From Lachnospiraceae bacterium (GTDB taxonomy: Bacteria > Bacillota > Clostridia > Lachnospirales > Lachnospiraceae): a stretch of DNA of 64,000 bases. The stretch lies in assembly GCA_029005135.1 (NCBI GenBank), contig JAQXFO010000046.1:30900-94899 (forward strand). The letters run 5' to 3'. Within the stretch, counting starts at the first letter, position 1, and each line of letters opens with the position of its first letter. Both the position numbers and the translations under genes were made by a program. Under the pieces are notes generated by a model. The model saw nothing but the letters and a program-made list of their open reading frames with translations, was not told where the DNA came from and did no database searches. This document shows, piece by piece, positions 18,279-25,982 of the stretch.

Positions 18279-19487
18279 ATGCTCATTGTCAAGAAATTCG
18301 GCGGCAGTTCTGTTGCCAACCCGGAGCGCATTTTCAATGTAGCACGCCGCTGCATCGAAGATTACAATGCCGGCAACGATGTTGTCGTCGTGCTGTCCGC
18401 CATGGGCGATACGACCGATGACCTGATCGCGCTGGCGAAGAAGATCAATCCGAACCCGCAGAAGCGTGAAATGGACATGCTGATGTCCACCGGCGAGCAG
18501 ATTTCCGTAGCTCTGATGTCCATGGCCATGAACGCGCTGGGTGTCAGATCCATCTCCCTGAATGCCTTCCAGGTGGCGATGCATACCACCAGCGCCTACG
18601 GCTCCGCCAGACTTAAGAGAATCGACAGCGAGCGCATCCGCCGCGAACTGGACGACCGCAAGATTGTTCTCGTCACAGGTTTCCAGGGCGTTAACAAATA
18701 CGATGATGTCACGACACTGGGCCGCGGCGGCTCCGACACCACGGCTGTGGCCATCGCCGCCGCCCTGCATGCCGATGCCTGCGAGATATATACCGACGTC
18801 GACGGCGTCTACACCTGCGATCCGCGCGTCGTGCCGAATGCCCGCAAACTCAAAGAGATCACCTACGATGAAATGCTCGACCTGGCCACTCTGGGCGCCG
18901 GCGTTCTTCACAACCGCTGCGTCGAACTGGCCAGAAAATACGGCGTCGAGATCGTCGTCAGATCCTCACTGAATAATTCCGAAGGTACCATTGTTAAGGA
19001 GGTTACTAAAGTGGAAAGAATGCTTGTCAGCGGTGTCGCCCTTGATAAAGACGCCGATCGTATCTCTCTTATCGGTCTGCAGAATCAGCCGGGCGTTGCC
19101 TTTAAAGTCTTCGACCTGCTGGCAAAGGCCAATATCAACATTGACGTTATCCTTCAGTCCATCGGCCGCGACGAGACCAAGGACATCTCCTTCACGCTGC
19201 CGGACGACCGCGTGGATGATGCCGTCGAGATCCTTAACGCCAACAAGGAAAGACTCAAATTCGACAAGCTGGATGTGGAAAAAGACATCGTCAAGCTCTC
19301 TATCGTCGGCTCCGGCATGATGTCCAACCCGGGCGTTGCCGCCAAGATGTTCGAGGCTCTCTACAATGCCAACATCAACCTGAACATGATCTGCACCTCC
19401 GAGATCCGCGTCACCGTCCTGATCGACGCCAAGGATGCTCAGAGAGCAGCCCAGGCTGTTCACGATGCCTTCGGTCTGGAGGACTGA
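18279..19487 (+). CDS. lysC: Aspartate kinase
   Basis: Phosphorylates aspartate, the entry step to lysine, threonine, methionine and diaminopimelate. The 402-residue protein has the kinase signature VKKFGGSSVANPERI at the N terminus, GRGGSDTTAVAIAAAL, and DVDGVYTCDPR. Two ACT domains follow from about residue 260 (ISLIGLQNQPGVAFKVFDLL and VKLSIVGSGMMSNPGVAAKM), so feedback control is expected. The ATG at 18279 follows AAAGGGG; an upstream in-frame ATG at 18246 lacks a ribosome site. It lies 44 bases after prfB and may share its transcript. No terminator with a T run follows. Confidence 0.95.
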   Translation: MLIVKKFGGSSVANPERIFNVARRCIEDYNAGNDVVVVLSAMGDTTDDLIALAKKINPNPQKREMDMLMSTGEQISVALMSMAMNALGVRSISLNAFQVAMHTTSAYGSARLKRIDSERIRRELDDRKIVLVTGFQGVNKYDDVTTLGRGGSDTTAVAIAAALHADACEIYTDVDGVYTCDPRVVPNARKLKEITYDEMLDLATLGAGVLHNRCVELARKYGVEIVVRSSLNNSEGTIVKEVTKVERMLVSGVALDKDADRISLIGLQNQPGVAFKVFDLLAKANINIDVILQSIGRDETKDISFTLPDDRVDDAVEILNANKERLKFDKLDVEKDIVKLSIVGSGMMSNPGVAAKMFEALYNANINLNMICTSEIRVTVLIDAKDAQRAAQAVHDAFGLED

Positions 19488-19550
19488 CAGCCCCGGCGGA
19501 TTGCCCTGATTAATTGAAAAGAACATGCCGGTAAGGTATATGTGAGAACG

Positions 19551-19686
19551 AAAGTCAGCCGTCGCTTCGACGCCCGTCTTCGTCCCCCTCAGCCCTACAC
19601 GCCGCAGACTCGCCCCAGGCAAGGCTCGTCTGCGTCAGGTCTTCGGGCTCCTCGGGACAAGGGCGTCTGCGCGATCGGCTGACTTT
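19551..19686. repeat. Long imperfect inverted repeat B
   Basis: Matched arm pairs, outside in: 19551-19561 with 19676-19686 (11 bp), 19562-19565 with 19671-19674, 19569-19575 with 19661-19667, 19582-19586 with 19654-19658, and 19603-19609 with 19628-19634. The central loop is 18 bases. This can fold as a long hairpin on either strand. Purpose unknown. Confidence 0.75.
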
Positions 19687-19712
19687 CTCGCTATAGGCTA
19701 TCGGCAGATTCA

Positions 19713-19753
19713 AAATAGAAAAAAGAAAAAGAGACAATCGCCGGGTTGTCTCT
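19713..19753 (-). terminator. Minus-strand terminator downstream of the DUF1015 gene
   Basis: Read on the minus strand: AGAGACAA, an 8-base loop, TTGTCTCT, then a long T-rich tail (A-rich on the plus strand at 19713-19730). It would end a transcript coming from the DUF1015 gene and leave a 3' untranslated region of about 340 bases that contains palindrome A. Confidence 0.8.
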
Positions 19754-19864
19754 CGGAATCTCATGCCTCGCGCCTTCCGCGCAGGCGTCTCTTCTAGGCC
19801 TCGTGCCGTCCCGCGTCTCGTCGGCGGTGGGGTTCCGGAATACCATAGTGCCTTGAAACAAGAA

Positions 19865-20028
19865 TACGCGGTATGGACATGCGGTTGACGATAGGAGCGC
19901 CGCCTTGCTTCGCGAGTTTCCGCGCAGGCGTCGTCACAAACGCAACTATCGTGACGTAAGCCTGCGCGAATGAAACCGACGCGAAGCAAGAGCAGAGCGA
20001 CGTGTCAACCGCAGTCCATAACCGCGTA
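19865..20028. repeat. Long imperfect inverted repeat A
   Basis: Matched arm pairs, outside in: 19865-19871 with 20022-20028, 19872-19878 with 20014-20020, 19880-19889 with 20003-20012, 19904-19914 with 19980-19990, 19916-19920 with 19972-19976, 19921-19929 with 19960-19968, and 19932-19937 with 19951-19956. The loop is 13 bases. In all about 55 base pairs can form, far beyond an ordinary terminator. Confidence 0.85.
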
Positions 20029-20092
20029 ACATCTTCTTCTACACACTATGCGCTTCCAACCACACCGCCCGAGCCGCGGGCGGCAAGCGCCA

Positions 20093-21340
20093 TCATTTGA
20101 TCTTCCGACCCTCGATATAATATCTCTTCTCTCGGCTGTGGCCCATGGAGAAGGTCTTTCTCGGCAGGATACCGTCGGCGATAACACCGCGGAACAGCTG
20201 GCTCTTTTCCATAGCCGGCAGCAGGAAGCCGATGGCATTTTCCTTCTTGGCCAGGTCGATAAGGGCATCGTCATCATGGATGTAGTCGACTTCGCCTTCG
20301 TTTTCCTTCAGATAGCCGTCCAGGAAGGACTGCAGGGCGCCGACAGCCAGCTCGCTCTTGGCACGATCCAGTGTGATGGTGCCGGATTCTTCGCCGATGA
20401 ACCATTTGACGGGGAAGCCGCCTTCGGCACAGTAGGTCTCTTCGAGGGTCTTCAGGAGCTTTTTGGCATCGGTGTTGAAGACAACGCGATGGATCGGCTC
20501 AAAGACCTGGGAATCGGCGTGGATGTTCTCCAGCTCGACGAGAGCGTAGCGGGCCGGATGAGAAGACAGATCTTCGCCCGGATGCGCGGCCTTCAGCTCT
20601 TCGTAGCAGGATTTGGCTGTGGCCAGGGAGTGGTTGCCGTCACCGACGGCGAAGACCATCGGAACACCCTTGAGGCCGACGTATTTTTCGTCGATATGGG
20701 CGGTGTAATCGGCCAGGACAGCGTTGAATGCGTCGATATCCTTGCCTTCGACAAGCCAGCCGGTGATGTGGCCGCCGTCTTCCATCAGATCGAAATCATA
20801 GAGCTTTTTAAGACTGTCCTTTTTCTCGCCGATCGGCTCGATGAGCTGTTTTTTGTGGTCGTCACAGAGCATCAGGATGTGCGGCAGTTCGATCGGAGCG
20901 TCGCGGCGGACTCTCTGGCGCGGCGGGATACGTTCCGGAACGGTTCTCTCGGTGGCACGAATCGGAGAAACAGCGCCGGTGGAGAAATCGTAAGCATCCA
21001 GGTCGACCATGCCGACAAGACCCTGGCGGATGGAGCCGTTTTCCAGCGTGCGTTCGACGTAGACAAGGCTGTTGCGGTAGGTTTCAAAGACATCGTCAGC
21101 CATGTATTTGGCCATGGTGGCGTTGATGGCGGCTGTGTGTTCGGCTTCCTTTTCAGTGCCGAGCTCAGCTTCCGGCAGGATCAGATTGATCGTGGAGACA
21201 GCTCCTTCGGCGTTCTTTCTGACGCGATCCCAGTAATCCTGATCAGAGGTGAACTGATCGCAGGCGATAACAGCCCATTTTTCCATAGCGTCTGTTTTCG
21301 GCAGAAGGATATCTGCAGGTAAAAAGGCGTTAGTGTTCAT
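20093..21340 (-). CDS. DUF1015 family protein
   Basis: A 415-residue soluble protein of the DUF1015 family, whose activity I cannot name with confidence. Family-type segments are AFLPADILLPKTDAMEKWAV, ACDQFTSDQDYWDRV, and a central GDGNHSLATAKSCYEEL motif, which suggests a nucleotide- or phosphate-handling site. The start at 21340 follows AAAGGAAC on the minus strand; the longer frame from 21418 lacks a ribosome site. It has its own promoter. Some relatives lie beside serine-biosynthesis genes (from memory), but no such gene is near here. Confidence 0.88.
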   Translation of the reverse strand: MNTNAFLPADILLPKTDAMEKWAVIACDQFTSDQDYWDRVRKNAEGAVSTINLILPEAELGTEKEAEHTAAINATMAKYMADDVFETYRNSLVYVERTLENGSIRQGLVGMVDLDAYDFSTGAVSPIRATERTVPERIPPRQRVRRDAPIELPHILMLCDDHKKQLIEPIGEKKDSLKKLYDFDLMEDGGHITGWLVEGKDIDAFNAVLADYTAHIDEKYVGLKGVPMVFAVGDGNHSLATAKSCYEELKAAHPGEDLSSHPARYALVELENIHADSQVFEPIHRVVFNTDAKKLLKTLEETYCAEGGFPVKWFIGEESGTITLDRAKSELAVGALQSFLDGYLKENEGEVDYIHDDDALIDLAKKENAIGFLLPAMEKSQLFRGVIADGILPRKTFSMGHSREKRYYIEGRKIK

Positions 21341-21402
21341 CTTTTTGTTCCTTTCTCTTGTCAACAAGGTTCTCTGAGAAGCTGTGAACCCATCATGTTT
21401 CA

Positions 21403-21431
21403 ATGATAATACGGGCAAAAAAGAGCGTCAA
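21403..21431 (-). promoter_or_regulatory. Promoter of the DUF1015 gene
   Basis: Minus strand: TTGACG (21431-21426), a 17-base spacer and TATCAT (21408-21403), about 60 bases before the start codon. Confidence 0.65.
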
Positions 21432-21561
21432 GCCGCGCGATGCAAGGAAATTTGCGGAAAATGAAAATATTTTGCGCTTTCGGGAAAACACGCACCGGCC
21501 GCGGCGGGCATACTTTGGGACGGGCTGAAAACGACGCAGCTTCTGCTGAAAATGCCATATG

Positions 21562-21599
21562 AAAACACCCCGTCGGGCTTTGATCCCGCGGGGTGTTTT
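21562..21599 (-). terminator. Terminator of the ferredoxin gene
   Basis: 11-bp perfect stem AAAACACCCCG / CGGGGTGTTTT with an inner CGGG/CCCG pair. It is symmetrical, so it could act on both strands, and it lies about 50 bases after the ferredoxin stop. Confidence 0.8.
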
Positions 21600-21648
21600 G
21601 ATCTGGTATCCGAGTCTCCCTGGACGGGAGCTCTCAGCGTGCGCTTAA

Positions 21649-21819
21649 TTATTCCTGGCTGATGGCACCAACCGGGCAGGCAGCAGCGCAGCCGCCGCAT
21701 TCGATGCAGGAATCCGCATCGATCTCGTATTTGCCGTCGCCCATGGAGATGGCTTCGACCGGACACTGAGCAGCACAGGTGCCGCAAGAGACGCATTCAT
21801 CACTGATAACGTATGCCAT
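21649..21819 (-). CDS. 2[4Fe-4S] clostridial-type ferredoxin
   Basis: A 56-residue low-potential electron carrier. Two classic cluster motifs are visible: CVSCGTCAAQCP (Cys 9, 12, 15, 19) and CIECGGCAAACP. The start at 21819 follows CAGGAGG on the minus strand; the longer frame to 21858 is not needed. Such ferredoxins take electrons from pyruvate:ferredoxin oxidoreductase and can feed hydrogenases, so this is a plausible, unproven donor to the Ech hydrogenase at 52601-57815. Confidence 0.96.
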   Translation of the reverse strand: MAYVISDECVSCGTCAAQCPVEAISMGDGKYEIDADSCIECGGCAAACPVGAISQE

Positions 21820-21882
21820 AGTAGATATCCTCCTGATAATCTGACAATAAAAACTCATTCAGTCGAAACTGAACCTACGTGT

Positions 21883-21912
21883 ATTGTAGCCATCGTTATG
21901 GCGGTAAGGCAA
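21883..21912 (-). promoter_or_regulatory. Promoter of the ferredoxin gene
   Basis: Minus strand: TTGCCT (21912-21907), an 18-base spacer and TACAAT (21888-21883). Confidence 0.55.
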
Positions 21913-21962
21913 GACTAACCGAAAATGAATATATTAAAAAACAATTGCTTCGGCTGTGCGGC

Positions 21963-21991
21963 TTTACTTTATGGCCGGCGGGCTTTATAAT
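21963..21991 (+). promoter_or_regulatory. Promoter of the DUF1858 gene
   Basis: TTTACT (21963-21968), a 17-base spacer and a perfect TATAAT (21986-21991). Confidence 0.6.
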
Positions 21992-22048
21992 ATGGAAACG
22001 GCAAATTGAACATTTATCCACTATTCAAATAAACGGAGGTTTTACGAC

Positions 22049-22258
22049 ATGGCTCAGATCAACAAGGGTATGACGATCATGGAGATCATCAACATCGACG
22101 AGAATATCACCGGCATCCTGATGCAGCAGGGGATGCATTGTGTCGGCTGCATGGCCGCTCACGGTGAGACTCTGGAGGAAGCCTGCATGGTTCACGGTCT
22201 GGATGCCGATATTCTTGAGGCTCAGATCAACGATTTCCTGGCCTCAGCGGCTGAGTGA
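22049..22258 (+). CDS. DUF1858 domain protein
   Basis: A 69-residue protein that is a single DUF1858 domain: INIDENITGILMQQGMHCVG, CMAAHGETLEEACMVHG. The CxxC pair (C44xxC47 region, HCVGCMAAHGETLEEAC) is family-typical and could bind metal or a redox partner. DUF1858 also occurs fused to redox proteins such as hybrid-cluster or CoA-disulfide-reductase-like enzymes (from memory). Its function alone is unknown. GGAGG precedes the ATG. It is divergent from the ferredoxin gene and followed by a terminator. Confidence 0.88.
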   Translation: MAQINKGMTIMEIINIDENITGILMQQGMHCVGCMAAHGETLEEACMVHGLDADILEAQINDFLASAAE

Positions 22259-22282
22259 TCCGGGAATATCTGCCGACGTGTC

Positions 22283-22312
22283 AGCGGGCTGCCTGAGGGC
22301 GGCCCGCTTTTT
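22283..22312 (+). terminator. Terminator of the DUF1858 gene
   Basis: AGCGGGC / GCCCGCT stem with an inner GCC/GGC pair, followed by TTTTT. Confidence 0.85.
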
Positions 22313-22356
22313 CAACACCGTTTTTATGCCGGACGGGCGGCATTTTCGGGCAGGCG

Positions 22357-22385
22357 TTTACACTTTTTGGGATTCCCTGTATAAT
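22357..22385 (+). promoter_or_regulatory. Promoter of mecA
   Basis: TTTACA (22357-22362), a 17-base spacer and a perfect TATAAT (22380-22385), about 27 bases before the start codon. Confidence 0.8.
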
Positions 22386-22411
22386 AGGGCCTACAGAAAG
22401 AGGCATTGTCT

Positions 22412-22412
22412 A
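22412..22412 (+). promoter_or_regulatory. Start choice for mecA
   Basis: AGAGG ends 9 bases before the ATG at 22412. An in-frame TTG at 22406 is too close to it, so ATG is taken as the start. Confidence 0.6.
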
Positions 22413-23140
22413 TGAAGATAGAAAAGATCAATGACAAGCAGATCCGCTGCACCCTGACGTTGACGGATCTGACGGATTTCAATATTAAGCTGACGGATCT
22501 GGCGTACGGATCCGACAAGGCACGGATGCTTTTCCGGGATATGATGCTGCGGGCTCATCGTGAGTACGGTTTTGAGGCCGACAATGTACCGCTGATGATC
22601 GAAGCGGTGCCGGGGGGAAAGGATTCGCTGACGCTGATCATCACCAAGGTGGATGATCCCGAGGAACTGGATACGCGCTTTTCCCGTTTTACTCCGGATA
22701 CGGCATCGGACAAGGGTGCCGGCGAACCGGTGCTGAGCGGGGCCGATGATGTGATCGATATGTACCGGAAGGCGAAGGATTCACGGATCCCGACGCCGAA
22801 AGCTGCGGCCGCCGACAGGGAGACGCCGGGACCGGCTGATCTGATCCGGGTCTTTACCTTCCCTTCTCTTGATGATGTGCTGCGGGCCCTGAAGGGGATC
22901 GGCACGAATGTGACCGGACAGAACGCACTGTACCGGCGGCGCCGGGACGGCGATTATCTGCTGGCGGTCCATAAGTCGGGCATGACGCCGGAGGCCTATA
23001 ACCGCCTCTGCAACATGCTGTCGGAGTACGGCACGATGAGTGAGTGCACGCCTGCGGCCGAAGCGCATCTGCGGGAGCATGAGGATGTGGTCATCCGCCG
23101 TCAGGCACTGAAGAAGCTTGAGGTCATGATCACGCGGTAA
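22412..23140 (+). CDS. mecA: Adaptor protein MecA
   Basis: MecA-family adaptors bring substrates to the ClpC unfoldase for degradation by ClpCP; in Bacillus the best-known target is ComK. The N-terminal MKIEKINDKQIRCTLTLTDL segment and the following LAYGSDKARMLFRDMMLRAH block are typical of the substrate-binding half. After an acidic linker (about 85-150) the C-terminal ClpC-binding half begins with IRVFTFPSLDDVLRALKGIG. Length 242 is normal. It is monocistronic with its own promoter and terminator. Its targets in this organism are unknown. Confidence 0.92.
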   Translation: MKIEKINDKQIRCTLTLTDLTDFNIKLTDLAYGSDKARMLFRDMMLRAHREYGFEADNVPLMIEAVPGGKDSLTLIITKVDDPEELDTRFSRFTPDTASDKGAGEPVLSGADDVIDMYRKAKDSRIPTPKAAAADRETPGPADLIRVFTFPSLDDVLRALKGIGTNVTGQNALYRRRRDGDYLLAVHKSGMTPEAYNRLCNMLSEYGTMSECTPAAEAHLREHEDVVIRRQALKKLEVMITR

Positions 23141-23192
23141 GATCCCGGCGATGCCCGGATCCTGCCTTTTGATAACAGCATATTCGGTGATT

Positions 23193-23228
23193 ACGGCGGC
23201 TGTCTTTACGGGCGGGCCGCCGTTTTTC
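23193..23228 (+). terminator. Terminator of mecA
   Basis: ACGGCGG / CCGCCGT stem around a 17-base loop, followed by TTTTTC. Confidence 0.75.
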
Positions 23229-23430
23229 TATAATCAGGTTGTCAGGGCGGCCGCCGGACTCTCACGAGGTTTCATGTTCATGTGCTGCATCATCAATTCA
23301 GTCTGTCAAGACCGGACACAAGGAGGAGAATCCCGATCAATAACTGAAAAAACCTGTCAAAAAAGCGCTCCTGACGCGGAGAAAACAGACCGCGGTTGTG
23401 CACATTAGGGGTGCTTTTTTGCATGTGAAT

Positions 23431-23439
23431 TGTTATAAT
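23431..23439 (+). promoter_or_regulatory. Extended -10 promoter of the GH18 gene
   Basis: TGTTATAAT: perfect TATAAT with the TG extension. The -35 is weak, which extended -10 promoters tolerate. It lies 20 bases before the start codon, so the leader is very short. Confidence 0.6.
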
Positions 23440-23458
23440 ATCAAAAGTGAGGTTTTCT

Positions 23459-25153
23459 ATGGCAAAGAAAAAACGTAAGAAAAAGAAGCAAGATTCCTAC
23501 GTTAGATTTATCTGGATCCTGATTGCTCTGGCGGCCGCTGCTGCCGTCATTTCGTTATGTCTTCAGAAGCTGCTGCCGTCCCGCGAAAGACAGGATACAG
23601 CGGCTTATTTTTCCATAACCGACGGGAATAAGCTGGGTTTATCGGTCGACGGGACTGTCGTGGAGGACGGCGCCCGTCTGATCGGCGACTCTGTCTGTGT
23701 TTCCCTGGATACGGCGATGACAACGATCAACCGCCGTCTTTATCTCGATGAGAGCGAGGGGCGGCTGTGCGTGACGACGCCGACGGTCTTCCGGAGCTTT
23801 ACCTATGACGAACTGGTATCCTCGGGGGATATGATCCGTGAGGGTGACACCCGGTACCTGACACTGGCATTCCTCGAGACATGGACGGATATGACCTGTA
23901 CCCGTTATGAGGATCCGGGTTATCTGTTTATCCGTACAGACTTTAAGTATGAGCAGGTTTCCGCTGTCAAGGACGGTGTGATCCGCGTACGGCCGACGGA
24001 CAAGGCGGCGATTCTCTGCGACGTGACGGCGGGGGAGACCCTGCAGGTGTTGGAGCGGGAGGATGCCGGCGAGGACTTTACAGCGGTCTGCTCCGACAGC
24101 GGTCTGGCCGGTTATATCCGGCGCGAGACGGTGACGGCGGTGGCTCCGGCCGGTGCCGATCATGTCAGCACAATCGGGGAGTATACATCCCTGAAGCTGG
24201 ACGACAAGGTCAACATGGCCTTTTACATGACCAACAATGCCCAGATGAACGCGACGCTTCAGGATAAGCTGGACCGCGGCGTGACGGGCATCAATGTGGT
24301 GGCGCCGACCTGGTTCTTCCTGGACGGCCCGTCTTCGATTACGTCGATCTGTGATCAGGCCTTTGTGGACACCTGTCACGCAGCCGGTTATCAGGTCTGG
24401 GCGCTGCTTAACGATATCGACGGGCAGGCGGCCTCGACGGCCGATACTCTGAATGCCCTCAAGGGCACCACCTCCCGGCAGGCGATCATCGCCGATATGA
24501 TAAGGACGGTGACGGCGATGGGCATCGACGGCATCAATGTGGATCTGGAACGGGTGTCGGAGGAAGGCGCACCGGCCTATCTGGAATTCCTGCGGGAACT
24601 GTCCGTGGAATGCCGGAACCGGGGCCTTTTCCTGTCGGTGGACACCTATGTGCCGATGAATTATTCCCTGTATCTTGACCGGGAGGAACAGGGCACGGTG
24701 GCCGATTATGTGGTCATCATGTGCTATGATGAGCATTATGCCGGTTCGGCGGAGGCCGGATCGGTGGCGTCCATCGGTTTTATGGAAAACGGTATCCAGC
24801 GCACCCTCCGGGAGGTGCCGGCAGACAAGATCGTGGCTGCCGTGCCGTTCTACACCCGCCTGTGGGAGACGACGGATACGGGCGCTGTGTCGAGCCGCAT
24901 CCTGTCGATGAGCGAGGCGGCGGATTATATCCGTGATAATAATATGGAAGTCTACTGGGACGAGAATGTCGGCCAGTATGTGGCGGAACGCATGACCGAG
25001 ACGGGCACCGAACAGATCTGGCAGGAGGAGGCCCGGTCGATCGGCGAGAAGATGGCGCTGATCCGGGAATTTAACCTGGCCGGTGCCGCCCAGTGGCGTA
25101 TGGGAGAGGAAACACCGGATATCTGGCCCGTGATCGAGGCGGGATTATCCTGA
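23459..25153 (+). CDS. Membrane-anchored GH18-family glycosidase
   Basis: A 564-residue protein: lysine-rich N terminus, one membrane segment (about 16-40), a copper-amine-oxidase-like N domain (about 50-150), an SH3-like domain (about 170-225) and a GH18 barrel (about 240-560). The catalytic motif DGINVDLE ends in the expected acid near residue 363; the first Asp of the DxxDxDxE consensus is Asn, as in the YaaH/SleL branch. That branch cleaves N-acetylglucosamine bonds in peptidoglycan, so a cell-wall role outside the membrane is likely. The ATG is preferred over GTG 23447, which overlaps its ribosome site. Confidence 0.88.
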   Translation: MAKKKRKKKKQDSYVRFIWILIALAAAAAVISLCLQKLLPSRERQDTAAYFSITDGNKLGLSVDGTVVEDGARLIGDSVCVSLDTAMTTINRRLYLDESEGRLCVTTPTVFRSFTYDELVSSGDMIREGDTRYLTLAFLETWTDMTCTRYEDPGYLFIRTDFKYEQVSAVKDGVIRVRPTDKAAILCDVTAGETLQVLEREDAGEDFTAVCSDSGLAGYIRRETVTAVAPAGADHVSTIGEYTSLKLDDKVNMAFYMTNNAQMNATLQDKLDRGVTGINVVAPTWFFLDGPSSITSICDQAFVDTCHAAGYQVWALLNDIDGQAASTADTLNALKGTTSRQAIIADMIRTVTAMGIDGINVDLERVSEEGAPAYLEFLRELSVECRNRGLFLSVDTYVPMNYSLYLDREEQGTVADYVVIMCYDEHYAGSAEAGSVASIGFMENGIQRTLREVPADKIVAAVPFYTRLWETTDTGAVSSRILSMSEAADYIRDNNMEVYWDENVGQYVAERMTETGTEQIWQEEARSIGEKMALIREFNLAGAAQWRMGEETPDIWPVIEAGLS

Positions 25154-25169
25154 GACAGGAGGCAGGCTT

Positions 25170-25976
25170 ATGTACGATTATCAGATGTTTCGTGTAGTCA
25201 TGAGAGGCTTTGACCGCGATGAGGTCCTGCGCTATCTCCGTACTCATGACGAGGAGCTGAATCAGCGGATCGCTGCCCTGGAAAAGGAACTGGCGGTCAG
25301 CGAGAAAAAGATCCGGGAGCTGAAGGAACGCATTTCTCTGAAGGATTCCCAGCGTGTCGAGCTTGAGCATGAGATCGAGACGAAATACAAGCGCTATATC
25401 GAAAACTATGATAAGATCGGTGCCCTGGTCTACGAATCCCAGATTAAGGGAGACCAGATGATCCGGGAAGCTGCCGAGAAGGCCGACAGGAAGGTGACGG
25501 AAGCCTCGCGTGAGGCTGAACGTCTGGTGTCCGCGGCCAGGGACGCTGCGGCCCGGCTCCGCAGCGAAGCCGAAGCGGAGGCACAGGCCGTGACGGCAAA
25601 GGCCCATGCCGAGGCCGAGAAAGAGCTGGATGAAGGTCGGCAGAAGTATGTCCAGATCCAGAAAATCCTCAATGATACGGTCGAGATGATCAATGAGGTG
25701 CAGCGCAAGTTCATGTCTTCTTATAAAGATGTCCATGAGCTGGTGGCTGAAGTGCCGGGCTCCCTGAAGGCACTGGATGGGCGTGTCGGGGCCATGGACA
25801 TGGCGGAGGTGCCCGACGAGGCGGCGGATGAGGCTGACACGTCGGATGAACCGGGCTTTGAGACCGGCGAACTGGATCTGTCACTGTATCGCTCGCTTAT
25901 TGAGACGGACGATGATGAGCTTGATGAGATCCCCGCGGCCTACAATCGCCGGGAATCGGATGAGATGAAGGAGTAA
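25170..25976 (+). CDS. divIVA: DivIVA-family coiled-coil protein
   Basis: A 268-residue protein that begins MYDYQMFRVVMRGFDRDEVL, close to the DivIVA N-terminal domain, in which an aromatic residue in the crossed loop inserts into curved membrane. Residues about 30-215 are almost continuous coiled coil, and the tail (220-268) is acidic. DivIVA/GpsB/SepIVA-type proteins mark poles and septa and recruit cell-wall machinery. Its place after a wall hydrolase gene fits this. Exact subtype is not certain. Confidence 0.85.
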   Translation: MYDYQMFRVVMRGFDRDEVLRYLRTHDEELNQRIAALEKELAVSEKKIRELKERISLKDSQRVELEHEIETKYKRYIENYDKIGALVYESQIKGDQMIREAAEKADRKVTEASREAERLVSAARDAAARLRSEAEAEAQAVTAKAHAEAEKELDEGRQKYVQIQKILNDTVEMINEVQRKFMSSYKDVHELVAEVPGSLKALDGRVGAMDMAEVPDEAADEADTSDEPGFETGELDLSLYRSLIETDDDELDEIPAAYNRRESDEMKE

Positions 25977-25982
25977 CAGGCT

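Larger units (their letters stand above)
19488..20092. other. Gene-free 605-base stretch with two long palindromes
   Basis: No credible gene. From left to right it holds palindrome B (19551-19686), a minus-strand terminator (19713-19753) and palindrome A (19865-20028). The 15-base string TTCCGCGCAGGCGTC occurs twice, near 19775 and 19919. A minus-strand reading frame at 19555-19989 translates to arginine-rich, low-complexity text with no ribosome site and is rejected as a protein. Confidence 0.75.
21341..21648. other. Intergenic stretch between the ferredoxin and DUF1015 genes
   Basis: Holds the minus-strand promoter of the DUF1015 gene and the terminator hairpin below the ferredoxin gene. 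Nothing else was recognised in the roughly 130 bases between them. Confidence 0.6.
23141..23458. other. Intergenic stretch between mecA and the GH18 gene
   Basis: Holds the mecA terminator and the promoter of the GH18 gene. A frame at 23151-23408 spans the terminator, has no ribosome site and is not a gene. Nothing else was recognised. Confidence 0.6.

Noticed and set aside
19555..19989. 144-residue minus-strand reading frame across the palindromic region
   Set aside because: Arginine-rich, low-complexity translation, no ribosome site, and it runs through a terminator and both hairpins.
23151..23408. 85-residue frame after mecA
   Set aside because: Contains the mecA terminator hairpin, and no ribosome site is visible.
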